From contig NZ_LGKG01000112.1 in assembly GCF_001294335.1 (NCBI RefSeq), positions 248,001 to 312,000 of the forward strand: a stretch of 64,000 bases of DNA, written 5' to 3'. This document shows, piece by piece, positions 48,865 through 56,963 of the stretch (positions are counted from its first letter, which is position 1; each line of letters begins with the position of its first letter). This stretch comes from Streptomyces chattanoogensis. Its GTDB lineage: Bacteria; Actinomycetota; Actinomycetes; Streptomycetales; Streptomycetaceae. Below the pieces are notes generated by a model, which was given only the letters and a program-made list of their open reading frames with translations, did not search any database and had not been told where the DNA came from. A program made the position numbers and the translations under genes.

Positions 48865-50388
48865 ATGGAAGAGACCGCGGCGGCATCCCCGCCGGAAGCC
48901 GACAACGCCCCGCGCGCCGAGGCAGCCTCCGAAGGAGGCGGGCAGGAGGAGAAGGGCCTGCTGCCCATCGGCTCGACGCTGTCCCTGGGCGCCGTCATCG
49001 CCCTGCTCAGCACCACCATCGTGTCGGTGGGCATGGGGCGCCTCGCCGAGGTGTTCTCGGTGCCCCTGTCCACCGTGCAGTGGGTCAGTACCGCCTATCT
49101 GCTGGCGATCGCCGTCGCCATCCCGATCGCCGGCTGGGCGATGGACCGGTTCGGGGAGAAGGCCCTCTGGCAGGCCTCCCTCGTCGTCTACCTCGTCGGC
49201 TGCGTCCTGGCCGCCGTCGCCAACAGCGTCGGCATGCTGATCGGCTCCCGGATCGTCCAGGGCATCGGCGGCGCCATGTTCGAGCCGATCATGCTGACGA
49301 TGCTGGCCCGCGCGGCCGGTCCCAAGCGCGCCACCACCGTGCTGAGCATGGTGCAGATCCCCATCACACTCGCCCCGGTCTTCGGCCCGATGGTCGGCGG
49401 CGTGCTCATGGACAACCTGGACTGGCGCTGGCTGTTCTGGTTCAACGTCCCGCTCGGCCTGCTGTGCGCGGTGCTGGCCCAGCGCATCCTGCCCACCGAC
49501 CCGCCCCGCGAGGAGCGCGGTGTCTCCCGGCTGGATGTACGGGGCCTGATCATGCTGCCCGCCGCCCTCGCCGGACTGCTGCTCGGCTTCTCCCAGCTGG
49601 CCACCAGCGGCGGATTCGGCGATCCGGTCGTCCTGGTCTCGTTCGGCGTCGGCGTGGTTCTGCTGATCGCCTATGTGGTGCACGCCCTCCGGATGCGGGG
49701 AGTCCCCCTCATCGATGTGCGGCTGTTCGCCACCGGCCGGTTCACCGCTTCCGCCCTGGGATCGTTCCTGTTCGGCTCGTCGGTCTACGGCATGATGTTC
49801 CTGCTGCCGCTGTTCTTCCAGCAGGGCGGCGGTTTCGACGCATGGACCTCGGGCCTGCTGCTCGCCCCGCAGGGCGTCGGCACGGTCCTGATCCTGCCCG
49901 CGGTGGGACGCCTCGTCGCCCGCTTCGGCCCCCGCGCCGTGGTCCTGGCCGGTATGGCCCTCGCGGCGGTCAGCACCGTCGCGTACACCCAGCTCGACCC
50001 CGCCAAGGACACCGCGCTGCTCGTCGTCGCGCTCCTGGTACGCGGCGTGGGCCTGGGCACCACACTCGCCCCTGCGCTGTCCACGGGCTTCGCCAGCATC
50101 GCTCCGGAGAACACCGGCCGGGCCAGCAGTGCCCTGATCGCCTCCATCCAGCTGGGCGGCTCGGTCGGTACGGCACTGCTCGCCGTCGTCGTCCAGCAGC
50201 AGCTCACCGACCGTCTGGGCCCGTCCGGTTCCTCGGCGTCGGTGGCCTCCTCGCCCCGTCTTGCCGGGCCGATCACCGAGGCGTTCGGTGCGGCCTTCTG
50301 GTGGACGCTGGGGCTCTGCGTGGTCGGCGCGATAGTCGCCCTCTTCCTGCCCAGCGCCGAACGCGGCAGCACGCCTGCCGAAGCCTGA
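48865..50388 (+). CDS. MFS drug exporter, DHA2 (EmrB/QacA) family
   Basis: 507 residues with 14 predicted TM helices. Signatures: VSTAYLLAIAVAIPIAGWAMDRFGEKALW (in runs; TM2 and the loop 2-3 GxxxDRFGxK motif, about 75-105), and motif C-like GPMVGGVLMDNLDWRWLFWFNVPLG (in runs, about 175-200). Proton-driven export of drugs or secondary metabolites. Located 81 bp after the cupin gene in the biosynthetic region; it is the natural candidate exporter of the aromatic product, while the LysE protein serves the nitrosourea operon. The acidic N-terminal 45 residues are soluble. Confidence 0.9.
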   Translation: MEETAAASPPEADNAPRAEAASEGGGQEEKGLLPIGSTLSLGAVIALLSTTIVSVGMGRLAEVFSVPLSTVQWVSTAYLLAIAVAIPIAGWAMDRFGEKALWQASLVVYLVGCVLAAVANSVGMLIGSRIVQGIGGAMFEPIMLTMLARAAGPKRATTVLSMVQIPITLAPVFGPMVGGVLMDNLDWRWLFWFNVPLGLLCAVLAQRILPTDPPREERGVSRLDVRGLIMLPAALAGLLLGFSQLATSGGFGDPVVLVSFGVGVVLLIAYVVHALRMRGVPLIDVRLFATGRFTASALGSFLFGSSVYGMMFLLPLFFQQGGGFDAWTSGLLLAPQGVGTVLILPAVGRLVARFGPRAVVLAGMALAAVSTVAYTQLDPAKDTALLVVALLVRGVGLGTTLAPALSTGFASIAPENTGRASSALIASIQLGGSVGTALLAVVVQQQLTDRLGPSGSSASVASSPRLAGPITEAFGAAFWWTLGLCVVGAIVALFLPSAERGSTPAEA

Positions 50389-50450
50389 TCCCCCGGGGCG
50401 GCACCTTGCGCATCGCCGCCCCTCGTCAAGCCATCACCGAGGAAACCACC

Positions 50451-50550
50451 ACACCGATATCGCCACACCAGTATCGCCACACGAGAAAGCGCAACACCCG
50501 GAAATGCAGCACCCCCAAGTGCGGCACCCAGAAGTGCCGCACCTGAGAAA
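50451..50550 (+). repeat. 14-17-bp degenerate tandem repeats between MFS and SDR genes
   Basis: Seven units starting with acac/accc at 50451, 50465, 50479, 50494, 50511, 50526 and 50541. Read in one frame they would give an R-x-T-x-K-C pentapeptide series, but no start is attached. The last full units form the inverted repeat at 50519-50542. Confidence 0.6.
50519..50542 (+). promoter_or_regulatory. Inverted repeat GTGCGGCAC-N6-GTGCCGCAC before SDR gene
   Basis: Exact 9-bp arms, ending 36 bp before the SDR start. It may be an MFS transcript terminator, a leader hairpin or an operator. Confidence 0.45.
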
Positions 50551-50578
50551 TCGAACCACCTGTGAGAGGACGCACGAC

Positions 50579-51322
50579 GTGACAGACACGCTCAACGGCA
50601 AGGTAGCCCTGGTCACCGGGGCATCCCGCGGCATCGGGGCGGCGATCGCGCAGCGCCTGGCGGCCGACGGCGCCGCCGTGGCACTCACCTACTCCCACTC
50701 CAAGGACCGTGCCGAGGAGGTCGTCGCCGGTATCCGCTCCGCAGGCGGACGCGCCCACGCCGTTCAGGCCGACAGCGCCAAGGACGAGGACATCGCCGCG
50801 GCCGTCGACGAGACGGTGCGGGTCCTGGGCGGCCTGGACATCCTGGTGAACAACGCCGGGGGCGGCACCTTCGGCCCTGTGCAGGATCTGCCCATCGACG
50901 CCATCGACACCATGATCGATGTGAACATCCGTGGCGTGGTCGTCGGGATCCGGGAGGCGCTGCGTCATCTCCCGGACGGGGGCCGCATCATCACGATCGG
51001 CAGCATCAACGCCGACCGCATCCCCTTCGCCGGCGGTTCCGTCTACGGCATGACCAAGGCGGCGGTGGCCGGCCTGACCCGCGGTCTGGCCCGGGAGCTG
51101 GGGCCGCGCGGTATCACCGTCAACAACGTCCAGCCCGGCCCGACCGACACGGACGCCAACCCTGCGGACGGACCGATGTCCAGCAGCATGCTGGGCTGGA
51201 TGGCGCTGGACCGGTTCGGCCGGTCCGAAGAGATAGCGGCGATGGTCTCGTACCTCGCCGGTCCCGAGTCCGGGTTCGTCACCGGCGCGAGCCTGGACAT
51301 CGACGGCGGCTTCGGCGCCTGA
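50579..51322 (+). CDS. Short-chain dehydrogenase/reductase (FabG-like)
   Basis: 247 residues from GTG 50579, RBS GAGAGGA. Classical SDR: NAD(P)-binding VTGASRGIGAAIAQRLAADG (about 12-31), NNAGGGT (about 92-98), catalytic Ser in TIGSINADRI, Y-x3-K in VYGMTKAAVAGL (about 159-170), C-terminal GASLDIDGGFGA. Reversible keto/hydroxyl interconversion with NADPH. Part of the cupin-MFS-SDR group at the edge of the biosynthetic region; converges with the BBE-type flavoenzyme across a strong bidirectional hairpin. Confidence 0.92.
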   Translation: MTDTLNGKVALVTGASRGIGAAIAQRLAADGAAVALTYSHSKDRAEEVVAGIRSAGGRAHAVQADSAKDEDIAAAVDETVRVLGGLDILVNNAGGGTFGPVQDLPIDAIDTMIDVNIRGVVVGIREALRHLPDGGRIITIGSINADRIPFAGGSVYGMTKAAVAGLTRGLARELGPRGITVNNVQPGPTDTDANPADGPMSSSMLGWMALDRFGRSEEIAAMVSYLAGPESGFVTGASLDIDGGFGA

Positions 51323-51344
51323 GCGCTCCGGGCGCGGGCCCGCT

Positions 51345-51383
51345 GCCGTCCCGCCCGGGGCAACCAGCTCCGGGCGGGACGGC
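51345..51383. terminator. 14-bp stem bidirectional terminator
   Basis: GCCGTCCCGCCCGG (51345-51358) and CCGGGCGGGACGGC (51370-51383) pair exactly around an 11-nt loop, between the convergent SDR (+) and BBE-type (-) genes. Confidence 0.75.
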
Positions 51384-51446
51384 CCACCGGGACAGCGTCA
51401 CCGGAACGGCCTCACCGGGACCGCTTCACGGTGCGGCGGGCGCCGC

Positions 51447-53072
51447 CTACGGCAGGCGCACCGACTGTCCGTGGTTGAAGTGGTTGCCCGGGTCCCACTT
51501 CGCCTTGACCTGCTGCATACGGGGGTAGTTGTCCCCGAAATACAGGGTGTGCCACGGCACTCCAGAGGTGTTGTGCCGCGGGTCGTTGAGATCGATGTCG
51601 GCGTAATTGATGTAGCAGCCGTCGGTGGTGTCGTCGAGTACCGGTACTCCGCCGGTCTTCTGGTACACGTCCTCGTAGAAGGACCGCAGCCAGGAGATGT
51701 TCGCGGCGTCGTCGGCCGGGTTATTCCAGTACGTCTGGTACAGCAGCTTGAAACGTGAATCACGGTGCACACTCGCGGTGTCTCCCGCTCGCACGCTGTT
51801 CACCGCGCAGCCGAAGGAACTGAACTGCACCATGGCCCGCGGGTTTTCGAGGTCCGTATGAGCCAGGTGCTCGTACATCGCCTCGATCTGTTCCTCGGTC
51901 ACATTCTGTTTGTTGTAGGCCGACTTGTAGTCCGCGCGCAGGGTCGGGTCGACCAGGAAGTTGGTGGTGGTGCCGAAGTACCGCGTGGCCTGCAGCCACG
52001 GAAGCCGCTGCGTTTTGTGGTACTGCGGCATCGGCTTGTGCTCACCCATGGTGTTGGTGACGGGGCCGTGCTCGATGTCGACACCGTCGGTGACGGCGGC
52101 GATATAGGCCTCCAGCAGTTTCTCCGCGTTCGGAGTGGTGGCGTCCATCTGGGACACCAGGCCTATCTGACCATTGGACTTGTGGTTGAGCAGCAGCGAA
52201 CTCATCAGTCCGCTGTAGGCGCTGCCGGGCTCGGAATTCTCGTCCGCCGTGTGCCAGGCCGAGTAATTCCGCGCGAGCCGGGTGAACGCCTCCTTGGTCA
52301 TGTCGCCCCAGGACCAGGCGACGGCGCTGACCAGCACCTCACTCGGCGGCTTGATGAGCGCCTGCTCCGGCCGCCGGCCGGTGGCCTTCGGGGAGCGGAA
52401 CCAGTACCGGGTGATGACCCCGAAGTTCCCGCCGCCGGCCCCGGTGTGGGCCCACCACAGCTCCCGGTTGGGGTCGGACTCCTCGCGGGTGGCGACGACC
52501 GTACGGGCGGTGCCGTGGGCATCGACCACGACCACCTCGACCGCATAGAGATGGTCGACGATCAGACCGTCCCGGCGGGCGAGCATGCCCCATCCGCCAC
52601 CGCTGACATGGCCGCCGACGCCCACCGAGTAGCACATACCGCCGGGGAGGGTGACGCCCCACACCTTGTACAGGCGCTCGTAGACGTCGAGCAGCGTCGC
52701 ACCGGCCTCCACCGCGAATGCGGAGAACCGGTCGTCGTAGTAGACCGACGTCATCTCCGACATGTCGAGCACTATCTTGGTGTCGGCGTTGAAGACGAAG
52801 TTCTCGTAGCAGTGCCCGCCACCACGGACCGTCAGTTTCTTTCCGGCCCGGACCGCTTCTTGCACCACGGCCTGAACCTGCTGGGTGGAATCGACCACCC
52901 GTACGGATTCCGGCCGTCCGACCCACCGCTGGTTCATCCCGCGCACCAGGTCCCCGTAACGCGGATCGGCCGCCGCGATCGTCGTCGCGGAGAATTCGGC
53001 CGCAGGGGCGGGCTCGGGCCTGCGCCCCCTGCTTTCCCCGCCCCGTTCCTGATCCTCGTGTTCGTTCGTCAT
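51447..53072 (-). CDS. BBE-like FAD-linked oxidase with bicovalent flavin
   Basis: 541 residues. VAO/BBE fold: FAD domain with VRGGGHCYENFVF (about 82-94) and TLPGGMCYSVGVGGHVSGGGWG (in runs, about 141-162). H87 and C147 are placed for 6-S-cysteinyl, 8-alpha-histidyl bicovalent FAD attachment, as in GilR or BBE. The BBE C-terminal segment CYINYADIDLNDP, then YPRMQQVKAKWDPGNHFNHGQSV, is present. Oxidises alcohol, amine or phenolic substrates with oxygen. No signal peptide. It probably tailors the product of the adjacent cluster; tail-to-tail with the SDR gene. Confidence 0.91.
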   Translation of the reverse strand: MTNEHEDQERGGESRGRRPEPAPAAEFSATTIAAADPRYGDLVRGMNQRWVGRPESVRVVDSTQQVQAVVQEAVRAGKKLTVRGGGHCYENFVFNADTKIVLDMSEMTSVYYDDRFSAFAVEAGATLLDVYERLYKVWGVTLPGGMCYSVGVGGHVSGGGWGMLARRDGLIVDHLYAVEVVVVDAHGTARTVVATREESDPNRELWWAHTGAGGGNFGVITRYWFRSPKATGRRPEQALIKPPSEVLVSAVAWSWGDMTKEAFTRLARNYSAWHTADENSEPGSAYSGLMSSLLLNHKSNGQIGLVSQMDATTPNAEKLLEAYIAAVTDGVDIEHGPVTNTMGEHKPMPQYHKTQRLPWLQATRYFGTTTNFLVDPTLRADYKSAYNKQNVTEEQIEAMYEHLAHTDLENPRAMVQFSSFGCAVNSVRAGDTASVHRDSRFKLLYQTYWNNPADDAANISWLRSFYEDVYQKTGGVPVLDDTTDGCYINYADIDLNDPRHNTSGVPWHTLYFGDNYPRMQQVKAKWDPGNHFNHGQSVRLP

Positions 53073-53498
53073 AACTGTTGTCGAGCCCTTCCTGAGTGAA
53101 TTACCCCGGACCTACTCGATCCCCGTGCGACGGGAATCCGTGTGCTGTCCGCACAGCAGCAGCGGACGATGGGCATGTGCGCCACCAGAGCCGAAGGGGC
53201 GACCGTCGCGATCGCATGCCGTATGGCAGACAGAGAATGCGCACGGAGCGCCAAGAACAGATCTCCCCCCGGATCCTGGACTCCCCGACGCTCGACACGG
53301 GAACGCAATGCCCCGGACCCAAAAGGGGAGTCACCGCGATAATGGAGCCCGATCCACAGGATTTCAAGCCAATCGGGGATATCCCCGCGCAGTGTTTGCC
53401 ATTCCGACAAGAGGCTGTGACGGAAGTGGCGGAAACCCACCTGCCAGAACGGCCTGCCGAAATCGGAGTTCCGCCTTCCGGGCCCCGCAGCCGCGCAT
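53073..53498. other. Upstream region of the BBE-type gene
   Basis: 426 bp between two minus-strand genes. A 123-codon minus-strand frame exists but has no family resemblance or RBS. Likely holds the BBE-type promoter and the 3' untranslated region of the glycosylase gene. No repeats seen. Confidence 0.5.
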
Positions 53499-54134
53499 CT
53501 ACGTGTCGTGCTGCCCCGAGGAACCGCGGCGATGGCACCCCACCAGATGCGTATCGACCAGGCCGATGGCCTCCATGAGGGCGTAACTCGTGGTGGGGCC
53601 GACGAACCGGAAGCCGTACGAGCGCAGTTCGGCCGCCAGGGCCTTCGACTCGGCGGTCCTGGTGGGGACTTCGGAGACCGTACGGGGCACCGGGGTGCGG
53701 ACGGGTTTGTGGGACCAGATCAGCCGGTCGAGTCCGCCGTGCTCGCGCAGCTGCAGCACGGCCTGCGCGTTGGTCCGTGCCGCCTCGATCTTCGCGCGGT
53801 TGCGGACGATGCCGGCATCGCCCATGAGACGTACGACGTCCCCGTCCGTATACGCCGCGACGGCCTCCGGGTCGAAGGCGTCGAACGCCGCGCGGAAGGC
53901 CGGGCGTTTGGCGAGAATCGTCAGCCAGCTCAGCCCGGACTGGAAGGCCTCGAGAGTGATCCGCTCGAACAGCGCCTGCTCGCCGCGGACCGGCAGTCCC
54001 CATTCGGTGTCGTGGTACTGCTGGTTGAGCGGGTGCGAGACGGCCCACAGGCAACGCCCGAGCCCGTCCTCCCCCACGACGGCTTCCCCCTCCGCCGGCC
54101 GGGCGTCCGGCTCGCTGCCGGTTGTACTGGTCAC
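53499..54134 (-). CDS. tag: DNA-3-methyladenine glycosylase I
   Basis: 211 residues. HhH-GPD-related Tag family: the N-terminal zinc snap C-x-W-A (GRCLWAVSH, about 26-34) with H in QYHDTEWGLPV (about 39-49), a central ALFERITLEAFQSGLSWLTIL (in runs, about 54-74) with the substrate-stacking residues, and the C-terminal zinc ligands in DTHLVGCHRRG (about 194-204). It excises 3-methyladenine, the main cytotoxic lesion of methylating agents, from DNA. Together with ogt and the ECF/Ada pair it brackets the N-nitroso biosynthetic region. 39 bp upstream of it lies the small Ada-type zinc protein gene on the same strand. Confidence 0.95.
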   Translation of the reverse strand: MTSTTGSEPDARPAEGEAVVGEDGLGRCLWAVSHPLNQQYHDTEWGLPVRGEQALFERITLEAFQSGLSWLTILAKRPAFRAAFDAFDPEAVAAYTDGDVVRLMGDAGIVRNRAKIEAARTNAQAVLQLREHGGLDRLIWSHKPVRTPVPRTVSEVPTRTAESKALAAELRSYGFRFVGPTTSYALMEAIGLVDTHLVGCHRRGSSGQHDT

Positions 54135-54173
54135 GCACTCACTCTCTCTTCCACCGCTGCCCCCGGGACAGCC

Positions 54174-54452
54174 TCACAACGCGCCGTTCCTCCGGTCCTT
54201 CCACCGCGCGTACTGCCAGGGCAGGCACACCGCGCAGGGCCGGTGCCCCGCGGCGACAGCGGTTTCTTCATCGGCGAAGAAGACCCGATGCCGTACGTAA
54301 TGACCGCGGGCGAGGGCACGCAGCGCGGAAGGACAGTCGAGTCGCCCGTACAGCTTCAGATTCCCCCGCCGGTATCCGCCGAGGGAGCCGGGCATGGCAC
54401 TCGGATAGGACCGACCGTCGCGCCCCGTCAGGGTGTACGTCGTGTCGGCCAT
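54174..54452 (-). CDS. Small Ada-type metal-binding domain protein
   Basis: 92 residues from ATG 54452 (a GTG five codons upstream is also possible). A stand-alone relative of the Ada zinc domain: LKLYGRLDCPSALRAL with C40, then FFADEETAVAAGHRPCAVCLP with C73 and C76. The second cysteine of the usual C-x3-C pair is absent, so H51 or another residue may complete the site and methyl-acceptor activity is uncertain. Probably co-transcribed with tag (39-bp gap), extending the alkylation-repair theme. Confidence 0.82.
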   Translation of the reverse strand: MADTTYTLTGRDGRSYPSAMPGSLGGYRRGNLKLYGRLDCPSALRALARGHYVRHRVFFADEETAVAAGHRPCAVCLPWQYARWKDRRNGAL

Positions 54453-54506
54453 GAGCCGAGTGTGCACGCCCGGCGGCCAGGGATCCGGCGGTATTCGGAC
54501 GTCGTG

Positions 54507-54701
54507 CTACCGCTCGGCGCCCTGCGGGTACCAGCGCAGTTCCACGGTGTTGCCATCGGGGTCCGCCACGTGGACCGACTGTGCCTCACCCCGCGCGGCC
54601 GGTCGACCAGATCGATGATGGTGGTCGGGCTGACCCGCGCCGACGGGAACGCGGCATCACCGCACATTGAGCACCAGGTGTGCGAACTCCTTGACTCGCA
54701 T
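54507..54701 (-). pseudogene. Remnant of a VOC (glyoxalase-fold) gene
   Basis: Three fragments of a VOC protein follow each other in different frames: MRVKEFAHLVLNVR from ATG 54701, then FPSARVSPTTIIDLVDRP, then SVHVADPDGNTVELRWYP and a stop at 54507. A typical VOC gene has the same order but about 380 bp of coding sequence, so the middle has been deleted and frames shifted. Decayed gene. Confidence 0.7.
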
Positions 54702-55076
54702 GAGGCTGTGCAACCTTCCGTCTGCCGTGGAGTATGTGCGCGTCCTCGCCGGCGTGGTGGAACTCCAGGAACTCGCCGAACGCCGGGCAGCGGCGGTGCA
54801 GTGCCAGTCCCAGCCCGGTGCCGGCGGTTCGCCGGGTCCGGGCCGGGCATCCGACGGCGGAAGCGAAGGGCAACGACCACGCGATGCCGCCATATGGCAC
54901 CGCCGTGCCGTCCGTCACGGACGCGACATTCGAGAGGGAGGTGCTGTGCTCCGAATTTCCCGGGCGCGCGCGAAGCGGCGGTTGCGGCAAGAGCTCGCAG
55001 GCGTGGTGTGCCCGGTTCCCGTCGTAGCGGGACCGGGCGGCGCGGGCCCTCGGGCGTCTGGGTATCGTGACGCCGC
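54702..55076. other. Gene-free region next to the VOC remnant
   Basis: 375 bp. A minus-strand stretch (HRRCPAFGEFLEFHHAGEDAHIL, in runs) looks protein-like but has no start or continuation, so it may be part of another decayed gene. Nothing else supported. Confidence 0.4.
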
Positions 55077-55610
55077 GTGGGCGACAGCACGGTGTGGACG
55101 GTGGCGATCGCGGCGCTGACCGGGGGCACGGCGGTGCTCGCCAGTTGGGTGACCAGCCGCGGCAGTACCCAGGCGGCCAGGATCCAGGCGGAGACCGCGG
55201 CGCGCTCGCAGCGTGCCGAGCGGCTGCGCGAGAGCCGCCGCGCGGCCTATCTGGATCTGATCGAAGAGACCCATCTCATGGGCGAGTTGTTCTGGGACAT
55301 AGCGGCCGCGCTCCGTCTTCCCGACTCCGCGGACCGTACCGCGGCCCTGCGTACGCTGCACGACCGTCAGGTCGCCGGGTACGGGAAGATCCGCCGCTGC
55401 GCGCGTGTCGTGGAACTGGAGGGACCGCCCGCTGCGGCCGCCGCCGCGCTCACCGTGCAGAAGAGGACCGGGCCTTTCCATGCGGCCCTCACGGCCGCGC
55501 TGTCCGGCGACCGCGACAGCCACGCCGCGTTCGACGCCGCTTTCAGCCCTTTCTGGAAGGCGTTGGAGGACTTTGTGGAGGCGGCCCGCACCGCCCATCA
55601 GCGGGAGTGA
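55077..55610 (+). CDS. Membrane-anchored coiled-coil hypothetical protein
   Basis: 177 residues from GTG 55077. One N-terminal TM helix (WTVAIAALTGGTAVLASWV, about 6-24) followed by a basic, charged coiled-coil region (AARIQAETAARSQRAERLRESRRAAYLDLIEETH in runs, about 33-66) and a further helical domain. This layout is frequent in actinobacterial proteins of unknown role, often expressed alone. No catalytic motif. Single gene, 78 bp before the VWA operon on the same strand. Confidence 0.75.
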   Translation: MGDSTVWTVAIAALTGGTAVLASWVTSRGSTQAARIQAETAARSQRAERLRESRRAAYLDLIEETHLMGELFWDIAAALRLPDSADRTAALRTLHDRQVAGYGKIRRCARVVELEGPPAAAAAALTVQKRTGPFHAALTAALSGDRDSHAAFDAAFSPFWKALEDFVEAARTAHQRE

Positions 55611-55688
55611 GGCGCCCGGCCGGCCGGGGCCGCGGTCCATATGGACGGGCCGTTTGGCGCCGGGGCGAATCCTCAATACGATCCGGCG

Positions 55689-56963
55689 ATGATCATAAGA
55701 AAACGGCTGGCGGCCGGGGTGTGCGGGCTGCTCGCCACCCTGGCCGTCGGGCTCCTTCCGGCCTCCGCCGTCGCGGACGAACCCGATGCGAAACCCTCCC
55801 CCAAAGTCGAGTTGGTACTCGACGTCAGCGGCTCCATGCGGGCCCGCGACATCGACGGACAGTCGCGGATGTCCGCGGCGAAGCAGGCGTTCAACGAGGT
55901 GCTGGACGCGGTCCCGCACGAGGTGCAGCTCGGGATCCGTACCCTCGGCGCCAACTACCCCGGTGACGACCGCAAGCGCGGCTGCAAGGACACCAAGCAG
56001 CTCTACCCGGTCGGCCCGCTCGACCGGACCGAGGCCAAGACGGCGGTGGCGACGCTCGCCCCCACCGGCTGGACCCCGATCGGCCCGGCCCTGCTGGGTG
56101 CGGCCGATGACCTCAAGGGCGGCGACGCGACCCGCCGGATCGTCCTGATCACGGACGGCGAGGACACCTGCGCCCCGCTCGACCCCTGCGTAGTGGCGCG
56201 CGACATCGCGTCCCGGGGAATCCACCTCACCGTCGACACCCTCGGCCTGCTGCCGGACGCCAAGACCCGTGACCAGCTCAGCTGCATCGCCGAGGCCACC
56301 GGCGGTACGTACACGTCGGTCCGGCACACCGGTGAACTCCGCAAACGCGTCCATCAGTTGGTGGACAGAGCCGCCAGACCGGTGGTCACGCCGGTGGCGA
56401 CCAAGGGCGCGGATCAGTGTGACGGTGCGCCCAAGCTGACGCCCGGTCTCTACAGCGACCGCGAGAAGTTCGCCGAGCACCGCTGGTACCGGGTGGACGT
56501 CCGGCCGGGCCAGGAACTGCGGGCGTCGGTGAGCGTCGCCGCGGACCGCACGGTCAACAACGACTACGGGGTGCTGCTGCGGGCCTCGACGGTCCATGGC
56601 CGGGAAATCGTGCGGGGGTCGGAGGCCGGCAGCGGCCGGACCGATGTGATCTCGTCCGGGCTGCGCTATCCGAAGTCGTCGGACGATGCCGCCGAGGGGG
56701 ACGACAAGCCCGCGGCGGAGACGGTGTGCCTGCAGGTCAGCAACTCCTTCTCGGCGCCGGCCTCGGTCAAGACCGCGCCCGGTCTGCCGGTCGAGCTGAC
56801 CGTCGACCTGGTGGACGCGCCGCATGACGCCGCGGACATCGCCTCGTTCGGCCTGGGGCGCGGCTGGTGGCTGCTGGGCGCGCTGGTGCTGACCGGTCTG
56901 GTCGCCGGGCTGGTGTGGGGCTGGATCTCGCGCTGGCGCATTTCCGTCTGGAGGACCAACTGA
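55689..56963 (+). CDS. Secreted, membrane-anchored VWA domain protein
   Basis: 424 residues from ATG 55689. Signal peptide (about 1-29, LLPASAVADEP), VWA domain (about 38-235) with the complete MIDAS start DVSGSM at 45-50, T in PTGWTPIGPAL, and D in LITDGEDTC, then a beta-rich domain, and a C-terminal TM helix (GWWLLGALVLTGLVAGLVWGWI, in runs, about 395-416) with a short basic tail. Extracellular metal-dependent ligand binding is inferred. The stop overlaps the next gene's start (TGATG), forming a two-gene operon with another exported protein. Confidence 0.9.
   Translation: MIIRKRLAAGVCGLLATLAVGLLPASAVADEPDAKPSPKVELVLDVSGSMRARDIDGQSRMSAAKQAFNEVLDAVPHEVQLGIRTLGANYPGDDRKRGCKDTKQLYPVGPLDRTEAKTAVATLAPTGWTPIGPALLGAADDLKGGDATRRIVLITDGEDTCAPLDPCVVARDIASRGIHLTVDTLGLLPDAKTRDQLSCIAEATGGTYTSVRHTGELRKRVHQLVDRAARPVVTPVATKGADQCDGAPKLTPGLYSDREKFAEHRWYRVDVRPGQELRASVSVAADRTVNNDYGVLLRASTVHGREIVRGSEAGSGRTDVISSGLRYPKSSDDAAEGDDKPAAETVCLQVSNSFSAPASVKTAPGLPVELTVDLVDAPHDAADIASFGLGRGWWLLGALVLTGLVAGLVWGWISRWRISVWRTN

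Noticed and set aside
50451..50550. Possible CRISPR-like or coding pentapeptide repeat
   Set aside because: Units are degenerate, contiguous and without spacers, and no start codon or cas gene accompanies them.
53069..53440. 123-codon minus-strand frame upstream of the BBE-type gene
   Set aside because: Overlaps the BBE start region, lacks a ribosome binding site and resembles no family.
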